A stretch of DNA of 64,000 nt, from positions 62,001 to 126,000 of the forward strand of contig NZ_VZOW01000013.1 in NCBI RefSeq assembly GCF_008801835.1, in the 5' to 3' direction. This DNA comes from Cupriavidus pauculus (GTDB taxonomy: Bacteria > Pseudomonadota > Gammaproteobacteria > Burkholderiales > Burkholderiaceae). This document shows positions 32,039 through 40,745 of this stretch, in pieces; positions within the stretch are counted from its first letter, which is position 1, and every line of letters begins with the position of its first letter. A program made the translations under genes and the position numbers. A model generated the notes under the pieces. It saw nothing but the letters and a program-made list of their open reading frames with translations. It was not told the origin of the DNA and did no database searches.

Positions 32039-33541
32039 CTAACGCGCCGCCTTGCGCGGCTCCGGATTGCCCGAGCGCGTTGCATCGGCAGCGGGCATGG
32101 CGGTGTCGGCCATCGCGTTTGGCGCGCCGTGACGGACATCGACCTCGGACCATCCACCGCCCAGCGCCTTGTAGAGCGTGACGGTATCGGTCAGGATTTG
32201 TTGGTGCACGGCCAACAACGCCTGTTGCGCGGTCAGCAGCGAGCGTTCGGATTCGAACACTTCCAGTTGCGACGCAATGCCTTCGCGCGCCTGCGCCTCG
32301 ATCTGCGCGCCCACCACGCGCAACTGATCGACCTGCTGCTGCAACTCGATGCGCTGCTTCTTGTGCGCATCGACATTGACCAACGCACTCTCCACTTCCT
32401 CGAAGGCGGTCATCACAGTGCGCCCGTATTCGTTCTCGACCACGCCGACGTTGGCTTCCGTGGTCTTCACACGCGCCCGTACGCTGGGATCGAGCATCGG
32501 CAGGTTGATGCTCGGCATGAAGCCGAACGTGAACGATTTCATCAGGTCCGACAACGCGAAACTGGCGGTGCCGCCGCGCGCGGTGAGGCTGATGCTGGGC
32601 AGCTGCGCCAGACGCGCCTGGCCGACGAGGTCATAGGCCGCCAGCACGCGGTATTCGGCCGCGACGATATCGGGCCGGCGCGCCAACAGTTGCGACGGCA
32701 GGCCTGCCGGCACCACCGGCAACTTCACGCGCTGCTGCAGGCGTCCCGGCGGCACCTTGAGTTCGCCAGCCGGCACGCCGACCAGCGTAGCCAGCGCGTT
32801 TTCCGCCACATCGCGCGATCTGCGCAGTTCGATCAGGTCCTTCGTCAGGCGATTGATTTCCGCCTGCTGCTGCATCACGCGGATCTGCGGCAGCAGGCCG
32901 TTGGCCAGCATCGCCTTGTAGGTGGTCAGGATGTCGTTGTTGCGCGCCAGCGTATGGCGCTGCTGGTCGATCTGTTCGTCGAGCAGCAGGATCGTGAAGT
33001 ACGTGATCGATACATCGGACGCCAGCGAGAGGTAGCCGGCGCGCCAGTCGGCTTCGGTGGCGCGGAATTCGGCGGTCTGCGCCTGCACGCCCTTTTCGAC
33101 CTTGCCCCAGATGTCGATGTCCCAGTTGACCGTGGCGCCGAGGTTATAGGTGCGAGAAACCGCCTGCCCCGTGGTCTTGGACACATCGAGCCCCGCGCCG
33201 ACATCGAACACCGGCAGCGCGCCCGCGCGCACCTCGGCGATCTGTGCGTTGGCCACGCGAATGCGTGCGGCAAGCACCTTGATGTCGTAATTGCCGCTCA
33301 TCGCCTTGGCCACCAGTTGGTCCAGATACGGATCGCCAAAGCCTTGCCACCAGTTGGGCACGATGGTTTCGCCGGGCGACACGCTCACCGACTCGTTGCG
33401 CGTCCACGCCGCCTTTGCCGGGGTATCGGGACGCTTGTATTCGGGTGGTCGAAAATCGGCGCAACCGGCCAGCATCGACACGCAGATGACAGCGCCAAGC
33501 CACGGCGGCATACGGCGCGAAGTGAGGGCGGAATCAGTCAC
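32039..33541 (-). CDS. TolC/NodT-type outer membrane efflux lipoprotein
   Basis: 500 residues from the GTG at 33541, preceded by AGGAAG. A lipoprotein signal ends in the lipobox LAGC (about residue 27). Two outer membrane efflux repeats follow, with long coiled-coil helices, the NWWQGFGDPYLDQLV segment, and RRPDIVAAEYRVLAAYDLVGQARLAQLPS, typical of NodT-family factors. The protein should form the outer membrane channel of the peptide exporter. It has its own upstream region and is not part of the overlapping operon. The extreme C-terminus is low complexity (AMADTAMPAADATRSG). Confidence 0.9.
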   Translation of the reverse strand: MTDSALTSRRMPPWLGAVICVSMLAGCADFRPPEYKRPDTPAKAAWTRNESVSVSPGETIVPNWWQGFGDPYLDQLVAKAMSGNYDIKVLAARIRVANAQIAEVRAGALPVFDVGAGLDVSKTTGQAVSRTYNLGATVNWDIDIWGKVEKGVQAQTAEFRATEADWRAGYLSLASDVSITYFTILLLDEQIDQQRHTLARNNDILTTYKAMLANGLLPQIRVMQQQAEINRLTKDLIELRRSRDVAENALATLVGVPAGELKVPPGRLQQRVKLPVVPAGLPSQLLARRPDIVAAEYRVLAAYDLVGQARLAQLPSISLTARGGTASFALSDLMKSFTFGFMPSINLPMLDPSVRARVKTTEANVGVVENEYGRTVMTAFEEVESALVNVDAHKKQRIELQQQVDQLRVVGAQIEAQAREGIASQLEVFESERSLLTAQQALLAVHQQILTDTVTLYKALGGGWSEVDVRHGAPNAMADTAMPAADATRSGNPEPRKAAR

Positions 33542-33767
33542 GATGGCTTCCTGCGCGAAACGCCAGCGGACCGTGGCAGCACGTCCTGGCATTCGATCTG
33601 TATTGTGGTGCGGCGGCGCGTGGACGCCAAGCCCGGCACGCGCGCGCAACCGAAATCGCGGACAAAAAAATGCCGGGGCGGAGGTGTCCCCGGCGACAAG
33701 CTCCCCGAGCGGCATACGGCGTCGCGCGTGATGCGATAGCGACGGACGCCGTTGCCGCGCTCTGTGT

Positions 33768-34037
33768 TCAGTAGGCGTTGTTCCGCGCGCTCTGGTTGGT
33801 GTACACGTTGTTGGTCATGTGATCCTGGAACGCCGAGCCGTTGGCGAAGTAGTTTTCCACTTGCTGCATTTGCTGGTTCGATTGCGTGATCGTCTTGTGC
33901 GAGTCGAACGACAGGCTCACCGGCGTGAAGATCGAGGTGCGCGGCGCAAACACCGCCAGGCCGCCGCGTACGGACTTCAGCGTCGTGGCGTCGAGGGTTT
34001 CGGTCGAGGACAGGTCCTTGATGGTCAGCGTGGTCAT
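33768..34037 (-). CDS. Double-glycine leader peptide precursor 2 (Asn/Gln-rich)
   Basis: 89 residues; ATG follows CCCAAGGAGACTGAC. The leader MTTLTIKDLSSTETLDATTL-KSVRGG is identical to that of precursor 3. The mature part ends in SNQQMQQVENYFANGSAF, QDHMTNNVYTNQ and NNAY, shared with precursors 3 and 4, rich in Asn and Gln and free of Cys. Its sigma-54-type promoter and leader are almost the same as those of precursor 3 in inverted orientation, so a recent duplication is likely. Exported by the C39 transporter in all likelihood. Confidence 0.82.
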   Translation of the reverse strand: MTTLTIKDLSSTETLDATTLKSVRGGLAVFAPRTSIFTPVSLSFDSHKTITQSNQQMQQVENYFANGSAFQDHMTNNVYTNQSARNNAY

Positions 34038-34130
34038 GTCAGTCTCCTTGGGAGGAAGGGTGAAGCGGTTAGGTGATGAGCATCGGGTTGGTGTCGCGCT
34101 CGATATCCCTATCGCAGCAAGCGTGCCAGC
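33955..34130 (-). repeat. Inverted duplication, copy 1 (promoter plus leader)
   Basis: About 170 bp from the sigma-54 site through the leader codons is nearly identical, in inverse orientation, to 39,226-39,400. Identity stops soon after the Gly-Gly codons. Confidence 0.85.
34114..34128 (-). promoter_or_regulatory. Sigma-54-type promoter of precursor 2
   Basis: On the minus strand TGGCACG-CTTG-CTGC: perfect -24 element, -12 GC at the right spacing, one mismatch in the -12 box. Identical to the site of precursor 3. Confidence 0.7.
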
Positions 34131-34387
34131 GTCGTAACCAACCGCTGCCAGAACGCGCAATCCGTTGCGGCGCAAGGCATTGCAGCGAAATCCCAACGCA
34201 CCGCGCGTCGGCACGGCGCGGCGAGGTGTTGGATGCTGGCGTACAGCTGGCGCGTTGTTCTGTCGGTCCCACGGCAACACTCAAAAAAAACGGCGCGCAT
34301 CGCTGCGCGCCGTGCCGGAGACTGGCGGACCGCCCCGCCATTTTTGCTCCGAGTCCGCATCGTGACGTATCACCTGGCCACCGCCTT

Positions 34388-34861
34388 TCACCTTACGTAA
34401 ATGGTGATTTTCTTCGAATAAATCGGAGGATTGGTTGGCATGTGCTTCTCGTCGCCCATCAGCAGTTGCAGCGTGTGCTTGCCGGGCGGCAGTTCGATCG
34501 TGGTTTCCGTTTCGCCCGCGCCGAAGTGCAGGTGGTTGCGGTCGTTCGGAATTTCCTTGTCCAGCGGCGGCAAGTCCGTATCGATCAGCAGATGGTGGTG
34601 GCCCGTATTCGGAAACTTGACGTCCTTGGGCGCCACACCCATGTTGCGCAGGCCGAACCACACCTTGATCGGCTTGCCGGCCGGCAGCGTCTGATTGTTG
34701 TTCGGATAGCCGATGTACAGATAGGCGTTCTTCGGCGCGGGCGTGGGACCGCTGGCCGCGCTGGCAGCGGGCGCCGACGCATCCGCGCCGCGCGCAACGC
34801 CGAAGTGGAGCATGGCCGCCGCAAACAGCAGCAGCGTCACCACGGAGACTGGCTTGGACAT
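34388..34861 (-). CDS. Secreted DUF4399 protein A
   Basis: 157 residues from the ATG at 34861 (GGGAGAGAAGCC upstream). A Sec signal peptide (about 1-25) and an Ala/Ser/Pro linker precede a DUF4399 domain with GHHHLLIDTDLPPLDKEIP, HLHFGAGET and LPPGKHTLQLLMGD. The His-rich motif suggests metal binding, but no activity is known to me for the family. A close homologue lies directly upstream. Probably periplasmic. Its link to peptide export is by position only. Confidence 0.82.
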   Translation of the reverse strand: MSKPVSVVTLLLFAAAMLHFGVARGADASAPAASAASGPTPAPKNAYLYIGYPNNNQTLPAGKPIKVWFGLRNMGVAPKDVKFPNTGHHHLLIDTDLPPLDKEIPNDRNHLHFGAGETETTIELPPGKHTLQLLMGDEKHMPTNPPIYSKKITIYVR

Positions 34862-34888
34862 GGCTTCTCTCCCGCTCACGCTGATGCG

Positions 34889-35317
34889 CTAGCGCACGGT
34901 GATGGTGATCTTCTTCGAGTAAATCGGCGGATCGAACGGCACGTGCTTGCTGTCGCCCAGCAGCAGTTGCAGCGTGTGCTTGCCGGGCGGAAGTTCGATG
35001 CGCGCATCGGTTTCACCGGCACCAAAGTGCAGGTGATTGCGATCGTTCGGGATTTCCTTGTCCGGCGGCGGCAGGTCGGTGTCGATCAGTAGATGGTGGT
35101 GCCCGCAATTGGATCGCTCGACGCCCTTGGGACACACGCCCATGCCTTTGAGGCCCATGCGCACCCAGAGCTTGCCGCCATCGATCACGGCGCCGTCGCC
35201 GGGCCAGATGATGTAGACCTCGGCGCCCTTGGGCGCGGGCGTCAGCGGAATGGCGAAGCTGGACCACGCGGCGAGCATTGCGCCCGCCAGCGCGCGGAGC
35301 AGGAATCGTCTGGACAT
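34889..35317 (-). CDS. Secreted DUF4399 protein B
   Basis: 142 residues; ATG follows GGGAGGAGCCGCC. A signal peptide (MSRRFLLRALAGAMLAAWSS) precedes a DUF4399 domain with the same GHHHLLIDTDLPPPDKEIP, HLHFGAGET and PPGKHTLQLLLGD motifs. Two Cys (in GVCPKG and SNCGHHH) are absent from copy A. It lies 27 bp before the next gene and both should be one transcript; the pair arose by tandem duplication. Confidence 0.82.
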   Translation of the reverse strand: MSRRFLLRALAGAMLAAWSSFAIPLTPAPKGAEVYIIWPGDGAVIDGGKLWVRMGLKGMGVCPKGVERSNCGHHHLLIDTDLPPPDKEIPNDRNHLHFGAGETDARIELPPGKHTLQLLLGDSKHVPFDPPIYSKKITITVR

Positions 35318-35540
35318 GGCGGCTCCTCCCGGAGAACTGTCCGCTGCACACGGTTCCCCGCGCGATGAGCGGATTCTTGGTCGACGTTTTTTGATGCGCC
35401 CGGCGATGTGTCCTACAGCGTAGGTCGCCAGCGCTTAAAAAGCGAACTTTCGCGCCACAATCGCTGTGCTATTGTGAAACGGCCGGTACCACGTCACGGC
35501 AACTCCACACCGCGCTGCGCCGATCCGAAGGGGGCTGAAT

Positions 35541-36785
35541 ATGTGGCGGAAGATCATAGTCGTGTCGCTGCTGGGGATCGGCGCGCTGCACATCGGCGGC
35601 AGCGGCGTGCCGCGGCCGGGGCAGTGGCTCGTGTCGGCGGCGCACGCCGGCATCCTGCCCAAGAATAGCGACGAGCAATACGAACTCTCGTTCTGGGATT
35701 CGATCAAGAACAGCAGCGACGCGGGCGACTACGAGGCGTACCTGAAGCAATATCCGAATGGACGCTTCGCCGCGCTGGCCAAGGCGCGCGTGGAACGCCT
35801 GCGCGCCGCCGCACCGGCGTCCGCTCCGGTTGCGCGGCCCGAAACAAAGACCGACACGCGCACGGCATCGAAGGCGCCGGATGCATCCGCGCCGCGCGCC
35901 GCATCGACACCGTCGGCCACCGCTGCCGCGCCAGCGTCCCCATCGCCGGGCAACACCCCGCAACCGCGTTCGCGCGCTGGTGGCGCGATCTCGCAGGGCA
36001 CGGTCACCTATGCGACCGAAGGCAAGGACGCGCCGCCATCGGCCAAGGCCGGGGGCGCCGAAGCGAAAGGCGTGGAAGCGCGCGATTGTCCGCAATGCCC
36101 GGCGATGATCAGCCTGAATCCCGGCAGCTTCACGATGGGCAGCAACACCAGCGATCCGGCCGAACGGCCGCCGCATCACGTCACGATTGCGCGCCCGTTC
36201 GCCATCGGCAAGTACGAGGTCACATCGGAACAATGGAACGCCTGCGTCGATGCCAACGCCTGCCCGCGCATCGCCACCAATTCGCCGGACGCCAAGACCG
36301 CACCCGCGCGCGACATCAGCTGGGACGACGCGCAACTGTACGTGGCATGGCTGTCCAAGACCACCGGCAAGACCTATCGCCTGCCGACCGAAGCCGAGTG
36401 GGAATACGCGGCGCGCGGCGGCACCGGCACGGCGTACTGGTGGGGCGACCGGATGGCGCGCGGCAACGCCAACTGCAAGGACTGCGGCGATCCGTGGAGC
36501 GATGCGGCGCCGGCCAATGTCGGCTCGTTCGCCGCCAATCCGTACGGGCTGCACGACATGAACGGCGGCGTGTGGGAATGGGTGGCCGATTGCTGGCACA
36601 GCTCGTACAAGAACGCGCCCACCGATGGCCGCGCGTGGGACGAGCCCACGTGTACCGCGCGCGTCATACGCGGCGGATCGTGGCGCGAAGGCGCGAGCTA
36701 CATGGTGTCGTCCACGCGCTTCAAGTACAGCACCAGCGTGCGGCAATCGCAGAACGGCTTCCGCGTGGTGCGCGAAGCCAAATAG
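35541..36785 (+). CDS. Secreted SUMF1 (formylglycine-generating-enzyme-like) protein
   Basis: 414 residues. A signal peptide (about 1-37) is followed by a helical, TPR-like short segment ([23 protein letters not shown]), an Ala/Pro/Ser linker (about 95-180), and a SUMF1 domain (about 190-414) with [43 protein letters not shown] and GFRVV. Classical FGE oxidises a Cys of sulfatases; many bacterial SUMF1 domains instead bind ligands or do other oxidations. The catalytic Cys pair of true FGE is not clearly present. Proteins of this kind often accompany Ser/Thr kinases. Neighbours are the kinase (convergent) and the DUF4399 pair (divergent). Confidence 0.85.
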   Translation: MWRKIIVVSLLGIGALHIGGSGVPRPGQWLVSAAHAGILPKNSDEQYELSFWDSIKNSSDAGDYEAYLKQYPNGRFAALAKARVERLRAAAPASAPVARPETKTDTRTASKAPDASAPRAASTPSATAAAPASPSPGNTPQPRSRAGGAISQGTVTYATEGKDAPPSAKAGGAEAKGVEARDCPQCPAMISLNPGSFTMGSNTSDPAERPPHHVTIARPFAIGKYEVTSEQWNACVDANACPRIATNSPDAKTAPARDISWDDAQLYVAWLSKTTGKTYRLPTEAEWEYAARGGTGTAYWWGDRMARGNANCKDCGDPWSDAAPANVGSFAANPYGLHDMNGGVWEWVADCWHSSYKNAPTDGRAWDEPTCTARVIRGGSWREGASYMVSSTRFKYSTSVRQSQNGFRVVREAK

Positions 36786-36794
36786 TCCAGATAG

Positions 36795-38948
36795 TCATTT
36801 CGCGCGCGTCGCAATCTGCACGAGGTCCGCGCTGATCTGTCCGCGGCCATACTTGCTGGCCATTTGCGCGAGCGGCTTTTCCAGCGCGTGCAGATAGTCC
36901 TGGCGCGATTCGAACTCGGGCCGGCGCGTGCCGAACAGTGGCGCCGGCGTAGTCAGCAGCACGACCAGTTCCGTGCCGAATGGCTTTGAGACAACCCAGT
37001 CGCCGCCATCGCCAATCGTCGCGGTGTAGCTGGCGGGCGCCTGATTGCCCTGCACGCGCGGGCTGGGCACCAGATGCGCCACCTTGCCATCGGCCACGAA
37101 GTAATCGACATAGACATACGACTCATGCGCAGGCGTGGTGATGTCCAGCACCAGCGGCGTACCCTCGGTCAACTGCGTGCCGCCGCGCGTGCGCAGTCTC
37201 GCGCCGGATTGTTCGCCCGCCTTGTGATTGCCCGACCAGTACGGCGCCACGGTCCGCACCACATCGCACTTGTCCTGCGACAGCGGCTGCGCGTCGAGCT
37301 TCAGCGCCTTGACGCCGGGCACCTTGAGAAGCTTGTCGCGCAGCCCCGCCAGCGCCGCTTCGGCCGCGTAGCCATCGACCTGCAGCGTATTGCCGTCGAC
37401 ACTGGCGGTCAGCAGCGCGCAGGGCGTGGCGGCCAGCACCTGCGCCACGGCTTCCGGCTTGAGCGGCACGTTGGAGGGCGGCGACGGCGCGGCGGCGGGC
37501 GCGGCCGGATTCGGTGCGGACGGCCCGTTCGATGCGCTCGATGCGGTCGACGTGGTCGATGCGTTCGATGCATCGCCGGCGGCGGGGCTGCGCCACAGAT
37601 AGAAGCCGACGCCGGTGGCAATGGCCAGCAACGCCACGGCGCCGCCGACGATTACCGGCACATGCGCGCCGCCGCGCTGCGGCTCCGCGCCGAGCCCTGC
37701 CAGGAAGCGCGTGACGGTGGGCGTGCGCGTGGCGCGATCGAGCGAAAGCGCCTGACGCAAGACCTTCCACTGTCCGCGCGACAGCGACGACGGTGGCACG
37801 GGCTTCATATTCCTGGCGCGCGCCTCGGTCGACGCCATCCGGTCGTACGGATGCTTGCCGGTCAGGAGTTCGTAGGTGACGCACGCCAGCGCGTAGATGT
37901 CGTCGCGCGGATCGGGCTCGCGGTGTTCGAACATTTCCGGACTGGCGTAGGCCGGCGTCATGCCGCCGAGCGACCCGGGATCGAACACGGTCTGGTCCGC
38001 GTCGTCGGTGGGCTGCTGGAACCCGCGCGCGATGCCGAAATCGATCACCTTCACTTCGCCGCGATCGGTCAGGAACACATTGGCCGGCTTGAAATCGCAA
38101 TGGACGAAGCCGCGCTCGTGCGCGTAGGCCAGCGCATTGCCCATGCCGATCACGATCGGCATCGCCTTCGCATACGGCAGCCCGGCAAAATCGGGCGCAC
38201 GCAGCACGCGATTGAGCGACTTGCCGGACAGGTATTCCATGGTCAGGAAGACCGTCGGGCCGTCGCGGTCGAAGTCGTAGACCGTGACGATGTTCCGGTG
38301 CGCCAGCTGCTGCGCCTTGCGCGCCTCGCGCTGGAGGGCGATCAGCGATTTCGGATGACCGCTGAATTGCAGATTGAGCACCTTGATGGCGATATACGGC
38401 TTGCGGTCCGACGCTTCGAGCTTGCGCAGGTCGAGCGCCTTGTACACCGTGCCCATGCCGCCCACGCCAAGACATTCTTCGAGCACAAAGCGGCCGTTCA
38501 ATGTATCGCCCACGCCCTTGGTGGGACCCGATGGCACATACCCGCCGGTGAAAAGCCCGCTCTGGCTGCCGGTGCCGGCCGTGTTGCCGCCCGGGCCAGA
38601 TGACGGATCCGACGCGCCCGGTGCCGGGCGATCCGAGGGATCGGGTTCGATACGGGTTTCTTCGCTCAGCGCGTCGCGCCCCGCATGGCCGATCGCCTCG
38701 GTGGCGACATCGCCGCCCGGATCGAACTGCGTGGCCATGTGCGAATCGATGCGGTCCATGACTTCCGCGTACACGGCGGCAGGCAATGGAAAGCGCGTGT
38801 GTTCTTCAGTGAGCACGCGCGCAAACTGGGTGGAGTCGGTGCGATCGTCCTTGAGGGCCAGATCCACCGAGGCGAGGAATTCGTCGCGACTCAAATTGCC
38901 GCGCTGGAAATTCCGAATGAGTTCGGTCAGGCTGGGCATCCGGTGCAT
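36795..38948 (-). CDS. Transmembrane Ser/Thr protein kinase with C-terminal DUF4384-like domain
   Basis: 717 residues. The kinase domain (about 154-420) has GVGGMG (161-166), K189 in AIKV, catalytic D285 in HCDFKPAN, and the DFG D303. HCD replaces the common HRD. One membrane segment (about 430-452) and an Ala/Pro/Ser-rich spacer follow, then a periplasmic part with a BON-like stretch and a DUF4384-like end (SYVYVDYFVADGKVAHLVPSP). The start is uncertain between 38948 and 38939; neither has a strong ribosome binding site. It should phosphorylate Thr residues read by the FHA protein and removed by the PP2C phosphatase. Confidence 0.9.
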   Translation of the reverse strand: MHRMPSLTELIRNFQRGNLSRDEFLASVDLALKDDRTDSTQFARVLTEEHTRFPLPAAVYAEVMDRIDSHMATQFDPGGDVATEAIGHAGRDALSEETRIEPDPSDRPAPGASDPSSGPGGNTAGTGSQSGLFTGGYVPSGPTKGVGDTLNGRFVLEECLGVGGMGTVYKALDLRKLEASDRKPYIAIKVLNLQFSGHPKSLIALQREARKAQQLAHRNIVTVYDFDRDGPTVFLTMEYLSGKSLNRVLRAPDFAGLPYAKAMPIVIGMGNALAYAHERGFVHCDFKPANVFLTDRGEVKVIDFGIARGFQQPTDDADQTVFDPGSLGGMTPAYASPEMFEHREPDPRDDIYALACVTYELLTGKHPYDRMASTEARARNMKPVPPSSLSRGQWKVLRQALSLDRATRTPTVTRFLAGLGAEPQRGGAHVPVIVGGAVALLAIATGVGFYLWRSPAAGDASNASTTSTASSASNGPSAPNPAAPAAAPSPPSNVPLKPEAVAQVLAATPCALLTASVDGNTLQVDGYAAEAALAGLRDKLLKVPGVKALKLDAQPLSQDKCDVVRTVAPYWSGNHKAGEQSGARLRTRGGTQLTEGTPLVLDITTPAHESYVYVDYFVADGKVAHLVPSPRVQGNQAPASYTATIGDGGDWVVSKPFGTELVVLLTTPAPLFGTRRPEFESRQDYLHALEKPLAQMASKYGRGQISADLVQIATRAK

Positions 38949-39318
38949 CCGACGAGTGATGGCACAACGGGCGGAACCGCCGCGTCACGGCATATTGCCT
39001 TCGATGGATACTAGTGCGCACTCCGGTCATCCGCAATGCCGCATCGATGCGCGCCACGCGCGCGAGCGTCGCCTCCGCGCAGACATCCCACCGCATTCTG
39101 TTGGCCCCACACCACCACTTCGCACCGCGCATCGCGCTCGGTGCGCATTGCGCTAAACCACCCCACGCACCGCAAACCCGCACGGCACAAGGCGTCCGCG
39201 TTTTTCGTCGGCGCGCGGACCGGCGCTGGCACGCTTGCTGCGATAGGGATACCGAGCGCGACACCAACCCGATGCTCATCACCCAACCCGCTTCACCCTT
39301 CCTCCCAAGGAGACTGAC
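38949..39318. other. Divergent intergenic region between kinase and peptide operon
   Basis: 370 bp. It holds the sigma-54-type promoter at 39,227-39,241 and the upstream part of the inverted duplication (39,226-39,318). I see no gene and no clear kinase promoter. Confidence 0.6.
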
Positions 39319-39400
39319 ATGACCACGCTGACCATCAAGGACCTGTCCTCGACCGAAACCCTCGACGCCACGACGCTGAAGTCCGTGCGCGGCGGCATCG
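39226..39400 (+). repeat. Inverted duplication, copy 2 (promoter plus leader)
   Basis: Counterpart of 33,955-34,130. Only a few substitutions separate the copies, for example in the palindromic stretch after the -12 box and before the ribosome binding site. Confidence 0.85.
39227..39241 (+). promoter_or_regulatory. Sigma-54-type promoter of the four-precursor operon
   Basis: TGGCACG-CTTG-CTGC, identical to the site in front of precursor 2. It is 78 bp ahead of the start codon at 39,319. Confidence 0.7.
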
Positions 39401-39594
39401 CCTTTCTGCCGATCACCACCGTGTACAGCCCGTTCAAGCTGTCGGTGGACAAGGTCACGACGATCAACCAGTCGAACCAGCAAATGCAGCAAGTGGAAAA
39501 CTACTTTGGCAACGGCTCGGCGTTCCAGGACCACATGACCAACAACGTCTACACGAACCAGCACGCAGAGAACAACGTGTACGGCGCGAAGTAA
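39319..39594 (+). CDS. Double-glycine leader peptide precursor 3 (Asn/Gln-rich)
   Basis: 91 residues; ATG follows CCAAGGAGACTGAC. The leader ends KSVRGG and equals that of precursor 2. The mature part (65 residues) starts IAFLPITTVYSPFKLS and contains INQSNQQMQQVENYFGNGSA, then QDHMTNNVYTNQ and ENNVYGAK. By count 16 of 65 residues are Asn or Gln, and there is no Cys. First gene of a four-precursor operon behind a sigma-54-type promoter. Confidence 0.82.
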   Translation: MTTLTIKDLSSTETLDATTLKSVRGGIAFLPITTVYSPFKLSVDKVTTINQSNQQMQQVENYFGNGSAFQDHMTNNVYTNQHAENNVYGAK

Positions 39595-39661
39595 GCCGCG
39601 CTCGCCGATATCCCGCATCGCCCCAACCGCATCACACCCGATTTGCCGCTAGGAGACTGCC

Positions 39662-39931
39662 ATGAGCACCCTGACCATCCTCGACCTGACCACCACCGCC
39701 ACCCTCGATCGCGCCGGCATGCAAGCCGTGCGCGGCGGACTCGGCATCATCGCCGCACCGTGGACCAGCGTATATGCACCGGTGAAGCTGTCGTTCGATT
39801 CGCACACCAAGATCGATCAGCAAAACCAGCAAATGCAGCAGGTGGGCAACTACTTCGCCAATGGGTCGGCTTTCCAGGACCATATGACCAACAACGCGTA
39901 CACGAATCAGCACGCGCAGAACAACGCGTAA
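39662..39931 (+). CDS. Double-glycine leader peptide precursor 4 (Asn/Gln-rich)
   Basis: 89 residues; ATG follows TAGGAGACTGCC. The leader MSTLTILDLTTTATLDRAGM-QAVRGG keeps the pattern but differs in sequence from precursors 2 and 3. The mature part shares QQNQQMQQVGNYFANGSAF, QDHMTNNAYTNQ and NNA with them. It lies 67 bp behind precursor 3 with no terminator between. Confidence 0.82.
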   Translation: MSTLTILDLTTTATLDRAGMQAVRGGLGIIAAPWTSVYAPVKLSFDSHTKIDQQNQQMQQVGNYFANGSAFQDHMTNNAYTNQHAQNNA

Positions 39932-40020
39932 TCGCGCACCCGATTCAGCTCGCCGAACCCGATGCGCGTCGCGCGCCGCACCGCGCGCCGCGCATGGCAT
40001 CCGCACCCAGGAGACTCACC

Positions 40021-40293
40021 ATGTCATCGATCATCGTCCGCGACCTTGCCGCCAGCAAGGACCTCGACCGCAAATCGCTGTGCGCCATCCGTGGCGGCAC
40101 CGACTGGCTCAGCAAGGTCGGCAACACCGGCCCGCTGGCCAACGTGAACATCACGGTCAACCAGAGCGTGCAGCAGCTGCAGCAGGTGAACGTGGCCGCG
40201 TTCAACAACAACCGGATCATTGGCGCCAGTCTGGGCCACGTCCAGCTGGGCGTGAATCCGTCGCAATGGGGCGGCAACCTGGCGGTGGTCTGA
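40021..40293 (+). CDS. Double-glycine leader peptide precursor 5
   Basis: 90 residues; ATG follows CAGGAGACTCACC. The leader MSSIIVRDLAASKDLDRKSL-CAIRGG fits the family. The mature part (TDWLSKVGNTGPLANVNITV, then NQSVQQLQQVNVAAFNNNR and a C-terminal GVNPSQWGGNLAVV) keeps a short Asn/Gln block but is otherwise different from precursors 2-4. No Cys in the mature part. Third gene of the operon. Confidence 0.78.
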   Translation: MSSIIVRDLAASKDLDRKSLCAIRGGTDWLSKVGNTGPLANVNITVNQSVQQLQQVNVAAFNNNRIIGASLGHVQLGVNPSQWGGNLAVV

Positions 40294-40445
40294 GCGACGC
40301 ACGCCGGGATGCGATGCCGCCTCTCGCACGCCACGCGGGAAACGGCATCGCTGCCTATACTGAAGCGGGCCCGCGCCTGCCCCGGCGCAGCCCGACCGGC
40401 GCCGTACCGGCCGGCCGAGGCAAGGCCCGCACGCCGGAGAACGCC

Positions 40446-40661
40446 ATGGCATCCATCGTCATCAAGGATTTGTCCGAGAACGTCGACCTCGACCGCGAGG
40501 CCATGCTCGCCATCGTGGGCGGCGCAAGGCTGGCCGGCAGCTATCGCTGGCAAGCGTACCGAGGTTCGTCGCTGACACGGCTGATCCAGTATCCGCAGGG
40601 CTTTCCGGGTACATCACAGGCTGCAGGGCAGGAACGGGCGAGCCGGCCAACCCGCGAGTGA
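40446..40661 (+). CDS. Double-glycine leader peptide precursor 6 (short)
   Basis: 71 residues; ATG follows CCGGAGAACGCC. The leader MASIVIKDLSENVDLDREAM-LAIVGG has Val in place of the Arg before Gly-Gly. The mature part (ARLAGSYRWQAYRGSSLTRL, then IQYPQGFPGTSQAAGQE) is basic and about 45 residues long, unlike the acidic or neutral mature parts of the others. It is the last gene before the terminator at 40,711. It may be exported too, or be a decayed copy. Confidence 0.65.
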   Translation: MASIVIKDLSENVDLDREAMLAIVGGARLAGSYRWQAYRGSSLTRLIQYPQGFPGTSQAAGQERASRPTRE

Positions 40662-40710
40662 TCCGCATCGCTCGCGTGACAATGGCCGGTCATTACAGCA
40701 AGGCCGCAAA

Positions 40711-40745
40711 GAAAAAGCCCGCCAGATCATTGGCGGGCTTTGGTT
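40711..40745 (+). terminator. Intrinsic terminator of the peptide operon
   Basis: AAGCCCGCCA-GATCAT-TGGCGGGCTT, a 10-bp perfect stem followed by TGG; the stem is strong though the T-run is short. Confidence 0.75.

Noticed and set aside
35541..36785. True sulfatase-activating FGE
   Set aside because: No sulfatase gene is near and the catalytic Cys pair is not clear; it is called a SUMF1-domain protein only.
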